Source: Malachius bipustulatus
Lineage: Eukaryota; Arthropoda; Insecta; Coleoptera; Melyridae
Assembly: GCA_910589415.1 (NCBI GenBank)
Contig: OU342634.1
Location: 14,319,144 to 14,383,143 of the forward strand
Reading direction: 5' to 3'
Length of the DNA stretch: 64,000 bases
The notes beneath the pieces were generated by a model. It had not been told where the DNA came from, made no database searches, and was given only the letters and a program-made list of their open reading frames with translations. How positions within the stretch are numbered: the first letter of the stretch is position 1; the number at the start of each line of letters is the position of its first letter. The position numbers and the translations under genes are program-made. Shown here one piece after another: positions 23,420-34,849 of the stretch.

Positions 23420-23712
23420 TCATTTATATGAGCCATATTTCGAGACACTTTGCAAGTTCATGTATCCAAGAGTTCCAACATTAGGAACTGCTTCTCGACA
23501 CACCTGAAAAAAAGTCATGGCCTACTGTCGTTTTTTTTTTAATTGCTCACCATGATCAAGGGGAGTTTTGTGGGGCTGGAAATTATTATAAATAAAGTAA
23601 ACTTCGCTCCAACATCCTTCAATCCTGTTCTGGATAAATTATTAAACAATCCCTTTAGATTTCTCATAAAAGTGGCAGGAAATTTGAAACAATTTGTAAT
23701 AAATGGAGACAT
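23420..23712 (-). CDS. Candidate two-exon 81-aa protein
   Basis: On the minus strand ATG 23712 opens a 54-codon exon (23551-23712) ending ATCATG, followed by GTGAGC. A 47-bp intron ends in TTTTTTTCAG, and a second exon (23420-23503) continues in phase 0 to a TGA. The product starts MSPFITNCFKFPATFMRNLK and ends NLQSVSKYGSYK, basic with one short hydrophobic patch (TLFIIISS). I recognise no family. Support is the good splice sites and conserved phase. Against it are the AT-rich content, lack of homology and the nearby repeat (about 23350). It lies 117 bp downstream of the PPID stop in the same direction. Confidence 0.3.
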
Positions 23713-23829
23713 GAAAATAACACAATTTTAAAATTTATATTCATACAGATTATAATATAAATACAACATTCTTAAAAATAAAACATTTCATATCTTGAGG
23801 AATAGGATGCTTTTTTTAATATTAACAAA

Positions 23830-26800
23830 TTATTTATCATTAAACAACTTTGAGAATACTTTACGTTCCTTTTTTAAGTAGGCCATTTTAATCTTTTTAG
23901 TTCTCTCCAGGGCGTTTCTAATATTCACATCATTCGGATAGAGATTAATCGCTGTTTTCAAATCTGACAATGCTTTATCATATTCGTGCAAGAACACCCT
24001 AGCTTGGGCTCTTCTGTATAGTGCTTTCCCGTTATCAGAATTCTTCAATAAAATCTGTAAAATAAAAATGAAACCTCAGTTAGCTTCCATTGTTTTATGA
24101 GAACAAAATCAAGCCTACCTGGTTACACAACTCAATCACATCTTTATGGTTCTCCTTCTTCAATTTCACAGCCGCTAGGTTCGAGATACAAGTGAATCTA
24201 ATCTCTTCAACTCGATCGATTTCGTTCTTATAATATAACTTATACCAATCGATGTACCGAAGCGCCTTCACATACTTCCGTTCGGAAATCAAGATCTGAT
24301 TCCTCTTGAAGTAATAATTTCCGGACTCCTTAATTTTCTCTATGGCCTCGCAAAACTGCTTTCCTCGATCTAAGTCGACATCCCAATCATCCGGCCAGGG
24401 GGGGTACACATCTTCCGTTTCGTCCTGCTCCTGAATATTCCAAGGATCTCCCGGCTTGAACTCACCACAATCCGCTATTACTATGTCCTGGTTATTAAAG
24501 AATTATTAATTAATTAATTAATGAAATTTTACTTTTTTCGGCTTCACACTTACAATCTCTGGAACATCATCACGTCTGGGCAGTTCGGCCATCTCCCGAA
24601 AGATATTCAACCCTCTCTTCACTTTCCCAAACACGACGTTCATCCCGTCTAGATGGGAACAGGGGACAGTCGTTACGTAAAACTGGGAATGATTCGTGTT
24701 TGGGCTGCTGTTTGACATTCCGACCATACCTTCGACATCATGCTGCCACAAAATAATAATTAGTTGATTCAGTTGATTGGTTTTATCTAAATTTATGAAA
24801 TGTTAAAGTGAAAAGAAGATAAGTACCTTGAGGATGAAATTTTCATCTTCGAAAGTTTTACCGTATATACTTTCACCACCAGTCCCGTTATTATTTACTA
24901 TGTAACCACCCTGAACCAGGAATTGAGGTACCACTGCAATAAAAAAATTACACTTCAATCAAAGATGACTCCTTTTCTTAACATTATTTTTTAATTTTCA
25001 TTCATCATCATCAGTTATTAAAAAAAAATCTACCACTCGCTATTGGAGTGCCCCAGGGTTTAATTCCAGGTACTTTATTATTCCTCAATTATTATACAGT
25101 GCGGTAAATTTAAGATTATTACACCCCTGTATTTTCGCTGTTTGGAGGAGTCGGGTTTGAAATTTTGAACAGTCATACAGACCGCATGGGCCACACTTTT
25201 TATGATATCAAACTGATATTTTGTCTTTAAGCCCCGTCTACTACAACTACACATTTGGTCTCACCTAAAAAAAATTTAAATTGTATTTTTTAATTTGGTA
25301 ATTAGAGTGCCATGGAAAGTAATAATAATAAAACAATAATAATCAAAAACTAATACAACAAAATTAATAATAATCGAACAAACTTCTTCAAATAGCGAAA
25401 ATACAGGGGTGTAGTCATCTTAAAGGCGATACACTGTACAAACAACAAGGTCTGCCGACGGCGTCGGGCCTTCGGCCCTCCATACTCCGGGCCGAAGGCC
25501 CGGAGTTTCAGTAGATCCCCGTCAAAGTTAAAATTTATTACTTTTTTTTTGTTACTCACATTTTTTTATATAACGTCGGCTCTTAAATCAGTAGATTCCC
25601 CGTCTATGTTAAAGCATTTCACCTCATTTTGTGTTTTTTTTTTCTATATCGCTCCTGAAGGACCAATATGGGAACTTCAGAGACCGCGTGTAGAAGTTAG
25701 ATTCGCGTCAAAGTTAGTCACGCGTTAGTTTGACAGTTCAAGTTATTAATCGTGAAAGAAAGAACAGGTCGCGTTTCAGATTCGATTTTTTTTCGCGGTT
25801 TTTTTTCACAACCACGTTCCAGTCTAGGGTATTTCCTTTATTTTGACGCTCTAATAAAAGAAATTGTATCGCGAATTTTAACGTAACCGAGATTTTTTTG
25901 TTGAAAAAAAAAGATTTTTTAAAGGTTTTTTGAATTTGACATTTTTTTTAAATGACACTTCCGATTTATCTGTCATTTTTTGCACGGCCAGATGAGAGTC
26001 GCGAGTAATGCCTTTATTTTGACACCGCCAAAAATGTTTCAATCACAATTTACACCGTCACTATAATGACATTTGGTAAAAAGAAATGCGATTTTCCTCA
26101 ATATTCTTGAATTTGACGTTTAAAAAATGACAGTTCAAATTTTAATTTCCCATTTTTCTCAAGAAAGAGTATTAACCTGGAGTCCCTTTGTTACGTCAAA
26201 ATTAAAAAATGGCTGCCATTTTGATTTTCAGATACCAAAGATATTATTTCCTTTGTTCGAAACACCCATTTTCCCCTTTATTACCATATAATTTGATAGT
26301 TGGACGTCATTTTCTCCGAAATTATGCACGAGAACGAAAAAAGCTTTTCGGTTCGAAGTTTGCAATTACTCCATGTTGCCAGTGTGCGAATTTCAGTCGT
26401 TTTTATTTTTTTTTGTTTTTATTTGCAAATCGAAGGGGTAGGCCTTTGTTTTTTTTTTCAGACAGAAATAATTGTTTGCCCGTTTTCTTCAAAACGGTGC
26501 ACGTTTTTGGGGGACAATAGTTTTCGGTCGACAGAGTTTGTCGATTGGAAGCGTGACGTGAAATTGCGATTTTTTTCAAAATGGCCGCTACAGATGCTTT
26601 TGAAAATTTGCAAAAAAAAATTTTTAATCGACTTTGACGGCTCACAGCTGACCGATTGTTGCGTCGATTGCGACGAAACTTTGCAGTTTGAAAGAACGAT
26701 TCCTTAGCAACACGCCGATGCCTTTGCGATCATCCCCCGATCGACGAGACCAAAGTTACGGTAAAAATTTCTGCGAGCGGTACAATTTCCCGTTGAAAAT

Positions 26801-29800
26801 CTCGACGATTTCCGAGCAAAATCAATGAAAATCAGTTTTTTTTTTAGCGGGTTTCGTGCACTGGGATTTGGAGATCACTTTCGCGGGGTTGAGAAAGAGT
26901 TGAAATTGTGTTCTTCCCGAAAAAAAATCGGTTTTGTCGGTAAACGATGAAATTGCGGTCGTTTCAAAATGGGCGATTTTTTCGACGAAATTTTAAATTT
27001 GACGTTTCAAAAATGACAGTTGCAGTTATCCGAGATAGCTCTTGCACCAAGTTATTGCTGCACATTTCACTTTTACGCCGATACCAAAATCTGGCCGTCA
27101 TCTTGATTCTTCGATTTTGATTTTAATTGATTTTTTTCGTATGAAAAAACTCACAAAAGTGACAGTTCGGATTAGTTACTCGAAAATATTTAACCGGGGT
27201 GTAGTGGCCGGGAGCCTTTTCGTTACATTAAAATTACAAAATGGCCGCCATCTTGATTCTTCGAATCGGAAAAAATTGTTTCCTTCGGTCGCGTTTACGG
27301 AATTTCCGCATACGTAATATGACATTACGTTCTGTACTCTATTTTTCACGGAGCATTTTTCAAATTTTGAAAATAATTATCACTTCAAATGATTAGTGAA
27401 AGACTAATAATACGTCGCAATTAATTGTAAAAACAATTATTTAAAAAATGCATAAGAAAAAACAGAAATTAAGGTTAAAATTGTCATATTTTCGTTATTA
27501 AAAGACCAATGTGGATAATTTTTTCACAATCATTAATTGTCGTTGCGACTGTCTTTCTAATTTTTTCAATCGTGCATAAAGAATATGACAAAAAAAAATA
27601 AAAAAGCAATAATTTACCGATTTTTTAATAAAAATAGAGTGAAATCTAATTTTCGAGCAGCAAGGAAATTTTTTATTTTTCGTTTAAAGTACCAACATAA
27701 TCGAGATGAAATGAAGCCAAGACTTCAAATTATGTGTTGAAGAAAAAAAATTTAACAAGAGTTGAACTGTGTCGTCGATTGAAGAAGATATATTTGAAAC
27801 ACGTCTGAACCGTTTCAATGACCTGTCGAAGTTTTTCCGAATTTCGACAGTTTTTGCAACGGTTAAGGAAAAAAAAACTACATCGATCTTTTTTGTAGGT
27901 AAAGAACGTCTCTATCATACAGTTTTGTTATTTTTTCGATCAGTCGACAATATTTCGAAAAAAATTCGAAAGCATGCGTTAAAGAGTAGCATTTGATCAA
28001 TTGTTTTTTTAAATAAACGATTCCCGCTCAAAAACCGGGAATTTTTCGGGAAAATGATTCATATAAAAAAAATAGCATTTCGGAAAGTATTTAAAAAAGG
28101 TCTGATTTGATTTTTCTCTAGGATGCACCGTTTTCGAATAAAATTTTTTTTTGTGATTGTTTTAAAAAACAACAGATTTTTTTTGTTTTTTCGAATAAGT
28201 CGCTTTTGCCGACTTTTCACGTACAAATCATAAATATCTTTTTTATAGGCAACGAAGGGCTCTATCTCACTGTTTTGTTATTTTTTCGATTGGTCGGATA
28301 AATTTTGAAAAAAAATTCGAAATAATCGATAAATCATGCGAAAAAAGTATATTCCATTTTTGAGGGCCGATTACCGCTCACTTAATTATTTTTTCGAAAA
28401 ACGATCTTTACAAAGTTTGTACGTCCATTCTTTCCCAAAGTAACTGTACTAGCAGAATTTGTCCGCGATGTACCGTTACGGAGAAAATGTCCTATATGTG
28501 GGACGTTGCAAAAAAAAAGTACGGCCCTGAAAGGGGGCCTTAAAATTCTCCGATCCGGCCCATTTTCAATAGGTCGTATTTGGGGGTCCCGAGCTTCGTT
28601 CCTGCCAAGTTTCATCCCGATCGGTGCAACTTTCACACACTTAGAGTGTTTCCTAGGTCGTTTTTGAAAAAAACCGAAATTCTCGAAAAAAAGACACTTC
28701 CCAGTAACGGATCCCGCTCATTTTCAATAGGCATCGTGGGACCGTGCGAAATTTAAAAGGAGCAAAATTTCAGGTCTCTACGACAAAAAATGGCGCCTCT
28801 AGAGTGTTTCCCAGCAAAACGCACAGACACACAGACAGGACAAACATTTTTGGGCTGGTAGGGCGTGTATACTTCAGAGAACATCGGTTATGCCGGTCTC
28901 TGAAGTAATAAGAGCAAAACAAAGTGAAGATGATTTTACCACCATTCTTTATTGTTCCCAATTTTCTTTCATTTTCCCAACTATAGCATTATTCAAATCA
29001 ACTTTTACATAATTTAAAAATTTATTCATGCAAGTATGTGGGTACATTTTTTATTACGCACATAACACGACAGAAAACAGCCGGTTGTTACATAATAAAC
29101 ATACATAGCAGTCACGTAAGTGTACTTCTGACAGCCATTTCAATCATCATTTTCAGGAAAATCGACTAAAACGTAGTCTTGTTCCGATTGCTTGTCCTCT
29201 TGTTCTTGCGAAGGTTGTCGACCTCGAGATGACTGAGAACTCATTCTTTGACCGGAATCATTATTCTTGAACGAGCGATTTTGTTCCAATTGCTTGTCCT
29301 CTTGTTCTTGCGAAGGTGGTCGACCTCGAGATGACTGAGGGCTAATTCTTTGGCCGGAATCGTTATTATTGGAAGAGCGGTTGGTCTCCTCGAGTGACTG
29401 CTTATGGTTCCTAATCTCTTGGTTGTTACTATAATACGAATTTTGATAATCAAATTTGAGGTCTTCTGGGTGACTGGTCATGTCAAGTACTCACCTGCTG
29501 TTTCTCTGATCGGGTTTTTGGGTGCTAGGGTTGTCATTAGCATTAGAAAAATTACTACTGGCTTTACCATCATTACCATCACTAGCACCACGTCTATCAC
29601 CACTGATATCTCTATCATCATCAGCAGTGTGAGGGTTATTACTGGTACGTCTACTTGATGATTTTTGTTTGGCTGTCGAGTCTCCCCCGTTTCGACCATT
29701 ATGGGCATATTCGTTACTGGAATTAGAATTCTTTTCTTTCCTGCCCGCCGATTTATTCCTTGCGGATTTACCATTTTTACTATTACTACTATTATTATTG

Positions 29801-31964
29801 TCATCGCCTTCATACTCAGTAAGACTGACCAAGTCCTCCTCTTCCGATCTCTTCTTCATTCTCCTCTTCTTTCTATCTTTATTCGATTGCATGATCGACT
29901 GGATCATTTCGACGCAATCCTCACTGGTGCTGTCACGGTCGCTGAATTTTGAATGTCTGGATTCAGGCGAATGTTAGTCGGTAAGGTATTTCTACTTACC
30001 TGCAGCACTTTTTGCATTTTTTAGGTCCACAACACTTCTTAGGAGAGCAGCATTTCGGTTGCGGGCAGCAAGGATTGCAGGGCGGCGGGCAGGGTTGCGG
30101 GCAACAACAAGGTTGAGGCGGGCAACACGGTGGAGGCGGGCAGCACGGTGGAGGCGGGTAGCAAGGTGGAGGCGGGCAGCAAGGTGGAGGCGGGCAGCAA
30201 GGTGGAGGGGGGCAGCACGGTTGAGGCGGGCAGCATGGTGGAGGCGGGCAGCAGGGTAAAGGAGGACAGCACGGTTTAGAAGGCTGGGGGCAACAGGGGG
30301 GCGGGCAACAGGGAGGCGGGCAACAGGGATCGCAGCGGCAGCACTCTTTCGGCGGGCAACATTTCCCGCATCTCTTCAACTTTCTAGATCGCCCGCTCAC
30401 GCAGCAGCATTGTTGGTTCTTGGTGTCGATAGGAGGGCAAGCGGCCCATTTCATCATGTCCTTGCAGGTTTGCTCGACTCTCGAAGGGGTGTCGACGATT
30501 TCGATCTGCCAGCCGCACGGCGTCGGGCACTTGCTGCAAGGGGACTCGGATATGAAAGCCAGCCCGAACCTGCCTTTCACTGTGCCGCAACCGTCCGGTT
30601 CGCAACAGCAATCACAGCAATCTGCCATTGTTTTTAGTTTCAACTGGGTTTCGGTGCTTTTCGTTAATTAGTTGTCCGATTGGTGCAAGTGAGATTGGTA
30701 GCAATGCTTCATAATATGAGGGTTACTGTAGTTATGAAATGGACGCTGAAATTTTGAATGATGTCCAAAAAAATCTGACAAGTTTTGAATTTTATATGAC
30801 ATCCATAGTGGACCTAACAATCATTCAATTTTTTCACATAATTTGGTTTGTTTCAAGAGGCTTGTCATGAATAGATATGCTTTTATTATTCTTGATGAGA
30901 TGACAAACAGATTTACTTATTATAGGCCTTATTATGAAGGCCAACAACACCAATTATTTTTTTTATGACATACAAAATGAAAATAAGAGTGACTTTAGTT
31001 ACTTAATTGGTAATTTTGGCAATGTTCAAAATAAAACCATCTTACTCCTTGAGGTGACCTTATTTGGTACAAGTACCTTACACATTTCAGTAATTGTAAC
31101 AGCCTAATAAATGCACCTGGCAAATAATTAAATTATTATAAAATATAATAATTATTATTAACTTACCTCTATGGAATTTTGTGCCCTTGAGATGCAATGG
31201 GCAATTCAGCTCGCCCATCCCCTTTTCGCCTGTGCAAAGTGCTCTGAAGTTTTCTGCAGTTTTCGGAACAATGTCTTTGAACAATTCGATCACAACTCGT
31301 CCAGCTAAAAAAGTAGAACGATTGCAATAATTATTATCAAACGACTAAAAGACTTTCTATCGTTATTTTATTACTTAATTAATTACTATCATCTATACAG
31401 GGTGTTGGAAAACTCATAGAAAAAATAAATTCAAAGAAGTCCCTCCTGCAGTTTGAAATCCAAAGAAATTGTGTTCAAAGCGAGGTTCAAAGCCAACAGT
31501 TTGCTGGTAGCAAACCGGAAGTAAACATCACTGAACGTCGCACTGTTTTGAAAAGCGCTGCCAGCTGCTGTATGATCCTGTAACTAACAAATGACAGTAA
31601 TGACAGTTTCAGTAATGACAACTCAGCAGATGAAGGCTTTGAACGCAACCATTTTCATTGGAACACGAAAATGCCCCAAGATATCCGAAACCGGATTACA
31701 AGTCCCTAATCAATAGGAATAGAATAGAAATGTTTAAATAGCACGAAAGAATGCTGAACGAACAGAATAATTATTATTACAGAAATCAATGCGAGTCATG
31801 AATAATAATGGTCAATAATGCAACTAGAGCAGATAATAAATAATTATTATGGAGTTAATTAATCTCAACTTACCAGGTACATTTCCAAATTTCAGATCTA
31901 AATAAACATGAGGATTTGGGGCTTCAGTGACTGAAATCGTATCTTGGGGGTCTCTGTCTGTCAT
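23830..31964 (-). CDS. PPID: Peptidyl-prolyl isomerase D (cyclophilin-40)
   Basis: This is a cyclophilin-type prolyl isomerase with C-terminal TPR repeats that docks on Hsp90. Six coding exons in order: 31874-31964, 31167-31304, 24827-24933, 24554-24742, 24119-24487, 23830-24054. All phases agree, giving 372 aa against ~370 in the family. The isomerase domain covers residues ~20-180. R76, F81 and Q84 (FHR...FLVQGG) match the active site, as does [14 protein letters not shown]142 ([14 protein letters not shown]) stands where cyclophilin A has W, as is usual for Cyp40. The TPR region includes [20 protein letters not shown]. Intron 2 is 6.2 kb and contains transposons and another gene on the same strand. 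Upstream of the start no core promoter motif is obvious. Confidence 0.95.
25097..25436. mobile_element. 340-bp Tc1/mariner-type MITE in PPID intron 2
   Basis: The ends are CAGTGCGGTAAATTTAAGAT...ACACCCCTGTATTTTCGCT and, from the right, CAGTGTATCGCCTTTAAGAT...ACACCCCTGTATTTTCGCT. They form ~55-bp imperfect inverted repeats flanked by TA. CAGTG-type ends with TA duplication are typical of Tc1/mariner relatives. No ORF. Confidence 0.7.
25462..25507. repeat. Two adjacent GC-rich hairpins
   Basis: GGGCCTTCGGCCC and CCGGGCCGAAGGCCCGG lie within about 45 bp, in a region otherwise very AT-rich. Each can fold on itself and they can pair with each other. They lie just beyond the MITE at 25097-25436. 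Confidence 0.6.
25674..28906. mobile_element. ~3.2-kb T-rich noncoding element in PPID intron 2
   Basis: ACTTCAGAGACCG at 25674-25686 is matched by CGGTCTCTGAAGT at 28894-28906. The interior is unlike the rest of the intron: long T/A homopolymer runs, repeated phrases such as AAAATGGCCGCCATCTTGATTCTTCGA (27084 and 27238, first copy variant), two AGAGTGTTTCC boxes (28647, 28801), and a CACAGACACACAGACAGGAC stretch near the right end. The right terminus itself folds back (28871-28906). ORFs at 26209-26707 look like shadows of low-complexity sequence. The class is unknown and no target duplication is evident. Confidence 0.4.
29140..29481 (-). CDS. In-frame continuation ORF with duplicated 34-aa repeat
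   Basis: This 113-codon ORF lies in the same frame as the upstream Cys-rich gene, separated from it by TGA and three codons. It is hydrophilic and ends in [14 protein letters not shown]. It contains two tandem 34-residue units of the type NDSGQR-(I/M)[16 protein letters not shown]. Either it is read by UGA readthrough, or alternative splicing, or initiates at its own ATG at 29481, or it has recently been cut off by a stop mutation. The retained open frame and repeat argue for coding. AATAAA-like signals follow on this strand near 29066 and 29023. Confidence 0.5.
   Translation of the reverse strand: MTSHPEDLKFDYQNSYYSNNQEIRNHKQSLEETNRSSNNNDSGQRISPQSSRGRPPSQEQEDKQLEQNRSFKNNDSGQRMSSQSSRGRQPSQEQEDKQSEQDYVLVDFPENDD
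29491..30628 (-). CDS. Cys/Pro-rich protein nested in PPID intron 2
   Basis: Exons are 30000-30628 and 29491-29956, with a 43-bp intron (GTAAGT...AATCCAG), phase-consistent. The start is ATG 30628 (ACAATGGC; product [15 protein letters not shown]). An N-terminal Cys-bearing globular part (residues ~1-85) is followed by ~110 residues of [10 protein letters not shown] repeats ending [13 protein letters not shown]. Then, from exon 2, comes a hydrophilic S/N/K/D-rich region with basic clusters ([14 protein letters not shown]). No signal peptide is seen, so a cytoplasmic or structural role is likelier than secretion. Cys-Pro repeats of this style resemble sperm-tail or keratin-associated-like proteins; that function is inference. 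The frame ends at TGA 29491-29493, overlapping a perfect donor (CAGGTGAGT), and continues open beyond. Confidence 0.7.
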
Positions 31965-33581
31965 TTTGAGATACCAATTATTGAGCTTCCCTGCTTCCCT
32001 CAACAGTCAGAGCACAGAAATGTTTATTTTTAATTTTAATTACCAGAAGCAGATCAGCTGATTCTGGGCTAGAAAAAAATCGATTTCTTGTTGGGTAATA
32101 ACTAATAATGTTAATAATAATAGTGTGAACTTGGAGTGGTCCTGTTGAATAATTTAGATTTAATGTGGCAGTGGCACTACTTGACTAGCTGGCAATTTAA
32201 TTAATGAGGTGCTTTTTCTCTATTTTCGTTTAAAGTGGCCTTGTCCTTGGCATATTTTCACGTTTCTGTTTTATAGTGTAGTTTGTTCTAATTGTCACGT
32301 CCCTTGCACAGTCCTTTGCTTCTTGTAATTAAAAAATTATTATTTATTATTATCAGACTCTTCACTTCCTTGAATACGTGCAGCTTCGGGCTATTTAATT
32401 TACATGACAATCATGAGATATGACATAATGTAATAAGAAAAGGGGGCAAGAAAAGACGCGCCATCTATTGCCTTGAACTGTAAACTACAGCAAACCGGAA
32501 ATGAATTTAATAGCGAATTCGAGTTACTGCACTTTTCTGCTCCGGGTGCGCACCGAGACGGAATCTCGTGTTCGATTTGTAGGACTCTGTTCCAGTGCTT
32601 TTCGTAATCATATTCGAGTTAAAGTGAACTCCAGCGGTGCATATCGTAATTGTGTTCGAGTTACACTTGCTCTCTGGCAGTGCATAGGAAAATATGTTCG
32701 AGCCGTATGGCGGAACTGCCCCGGAGCAAAATAAACTGCACCGTCAAATTTGACGGTGCAACGGTGCACTCCCGTAAATTTAGAGGTTAGAAATAGCGGG
32801 AAAATTAACTACTGATTCCATTACTGATTCCTAGTAATTCCTTATACCAAAAATTTGTGGATGAGTACATTTTACGTATTGTATGAATTACAACTTATTA
32901 CAATAATTAAAAGGGATCACGCCTTGTACTAGTTCCACGACTCTGTTATAATAAGAATAACATCATAACAACAAACAACCGTGATAGTTTATAGGATAGG
33001 GATAGGTAGAAGGCTATTGCTATAATATGAAAATGCAGACTGCACTGCACCGGTGCATGGCGCTCTGGCTCTTGCTCTGGTTCTGGCCTAACCTGACACA
33101 GTTCGGTTCCATACAGAGTCGAAATGCGAAAGTTCTGCTCCGGACTGGGGCAGAATTCTGGGCAGAACTGATTCAGAGACAGATCGATCTCGCTCCGAGC
33201 AAGTGCAGCCAACTTGATAAAAGTAAAATTACCTATTTGTCAATAATGATTAATACAACAAAAACTCCAAATCCTGGGACTACATGATATTCAAATTAAG
33301 AGACTGCAAATTATAACGACCTGGAACTCGTTAAAGAAATGGGCATTGAAAATATTGTGGAACAAATTATCCAGCAATTCTACAATAATCCTTATTTAAT
33401 TTTATTTAACAGTCTAATAATAGAGAATAAATATTAAAACTCCCGCATTCAGCACCCAATCACAAACAAACATATTAATGAGGTTATGTTACAAAATTAG
33501 ATAAAATGCAATTATTATTGTTTTTAAATTACATTTTGGCCGCAAAATTGATTGTAATTTACTTAGGATCATCATACCGAT
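31965..33581. other. PPID-TIPRL intergenic region, no gene recognised
   Basis: This contains the PPID upstream region and a patch of unusual, less AT-rich sequence at 32500-32770 and 33027-33230, with many CTCTGGCT / TTCTGCTCCGG-like words. ORFs here (32501-32734, 33027-33287) have no recognisable domain. A 24-bp perfect palindrome lies at 32737-32760. Confidence 0.4.
32737..32760. repeat. Perfect 24-bp palindrome
   Basis: TGCACCGTCAAA is followed immediately by its complement TTTGACGGTGCA. A further ACGGTGCAC follows at 32761. A related TGCACCGGTGCA palindrome lies at about 33047. Confidence 0.8.
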
Positions 33582-33890
33582 GGTAGAGCTCGTTTCTGTA
33601 AGAAGTACATAGGCGGTCTTTCAATGCTGCGTCAACTACGTGTAGGGCTAGGGGATGGAAGGGGTGTTTACGATACCTGTCGGCTACCGTAAATCAGTGG
33701 CGCGGAGCTCGAATGCACTGAAAGCTCTTAACTCAATGAGTAGTTGAGTGAAACTTTTATTTTCGGTACGCCACTGACGGGAGTCGAGTGCTAGTAAACA
33801 CGCCTGGTGGAGAGGGACCGCCTTAACAGGTACCGAATTCTATCTACCGCGCATTTTTACGACATGTACTTCTTACAGAAACGACCTCTA
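33582..33890. mobile_element. 309-bp MITE with 33-bp inverted ends
   Basis: GGTAGAGCTCGTTTCTGTAAGAAGTACAT-type left arm (33582-33610) is matched with one mismatch from the right (GGTAGAGGTCGTTTCTG..., 33862-33890). Inner CAGTGGCG / CGCCACTG and GTTTAC / GTAAAC pairs continue the fold. No ORF; target duplication unclear. From here to 34849 nothing else is supported. Confidence 0.65.
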
Positions 33891-34849
33891 CCTATATCTT
33901 TTCAAAGGTTAAATACGAAAATTAAAAACTTTATATCACTTTGAAAATCTGCCCCATGTTAAACCTTATGGAGGTTTGGTTTGTTGACATCCAAAACTCT
34001 GCCACGCCCCTTGATGACGCGCACTAAACGAGCGTATTCGCTATAAGAAATCACGGATATAATGACATAATAATATTATCTAGAGTTTTTGGTTTCGGGT
34101 AATGATATGTAATTATAATTTTCGTGTGAGTAATTTAGTAATCTACACACGTCAATAATTCGTTATTTCTGCATTTGATTACATAAATTTAGATTTAAAG
34201 ATCAGAATTTACTTGACGTGAAACAAAACTGCATTTTAATTGTGATTTTGTTTTGTAGATGACAAGCCAAACCACAGATTCGTTTCGTTGAATTAAATTA
34301 ACATTTTAAATCAAAACTGCCGTCGCTGATTTTTAGTAGAAGCTGTAAGTTAATCATTATTACAGTATTTGTTATGTTATTTTATCACTTATCAAGGTTG
34401 GTATAGTAGAGAGTTGTCTGATAAGTGATAACTCGTTGACGGCGTGGGGGTAATACCTCATCACGACGACCGCACGACCCGTCATGGAACTGACAGCGTT
34501 ATTTGGTTCATCTTTCGTGGTTGAGTTGAAAGAAATGCCTGGTGGAAATATTTGTAGCGTGTAGCCTTGTCATCAAAAGCAATCCAAAAAGTCTAATAAA
34601 AGTAGAAGCTCAATATTCTTCACGTTTCTGTCAGTAATGGGAAAGAAAGCGTCGCCCACATAACAAATTGAATTCAAATAATACTTAAGCAATTAATAAC
34701 AAAGCAAACATTTAGCTTCACGCATTTTTGGATCAAATGGAGATAAAAATTGGACTTGAATATAAGAAATGAAAAACAATTTTAATTTTATAAGAAAATT
34801 CAATACATAATACCTTTTACATACAAATTATATTAATATTCACAATACT

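Noticed and set aside
26209..26707. Overlapping ORFs of 103 and 135 codons
   Set aside because: F- and L-rich readings of T-rich noncoding sequence in the 25674-28906 element; no domain recognised.
29404..29977. ORFs of 84-111 codons on both strands overlapping the Cys-rich gene's second exon
   Set aside because: I/T/S-rich shadows of AAT/GAT-type codons in the real exon.
30059..30637. Plus-strand ORFs opposite the Cys-rich exon
   Set aside because: They are antisense shadows of the CCPPP repeat codons, rich in R, A and W, with no independent support.
31386..31440. TATACAGGGTGTTGG as a fifth palindromic element
   Set aside because: Only one end of mariner-like character is present; no inverted partner was found in PPID intron 1.
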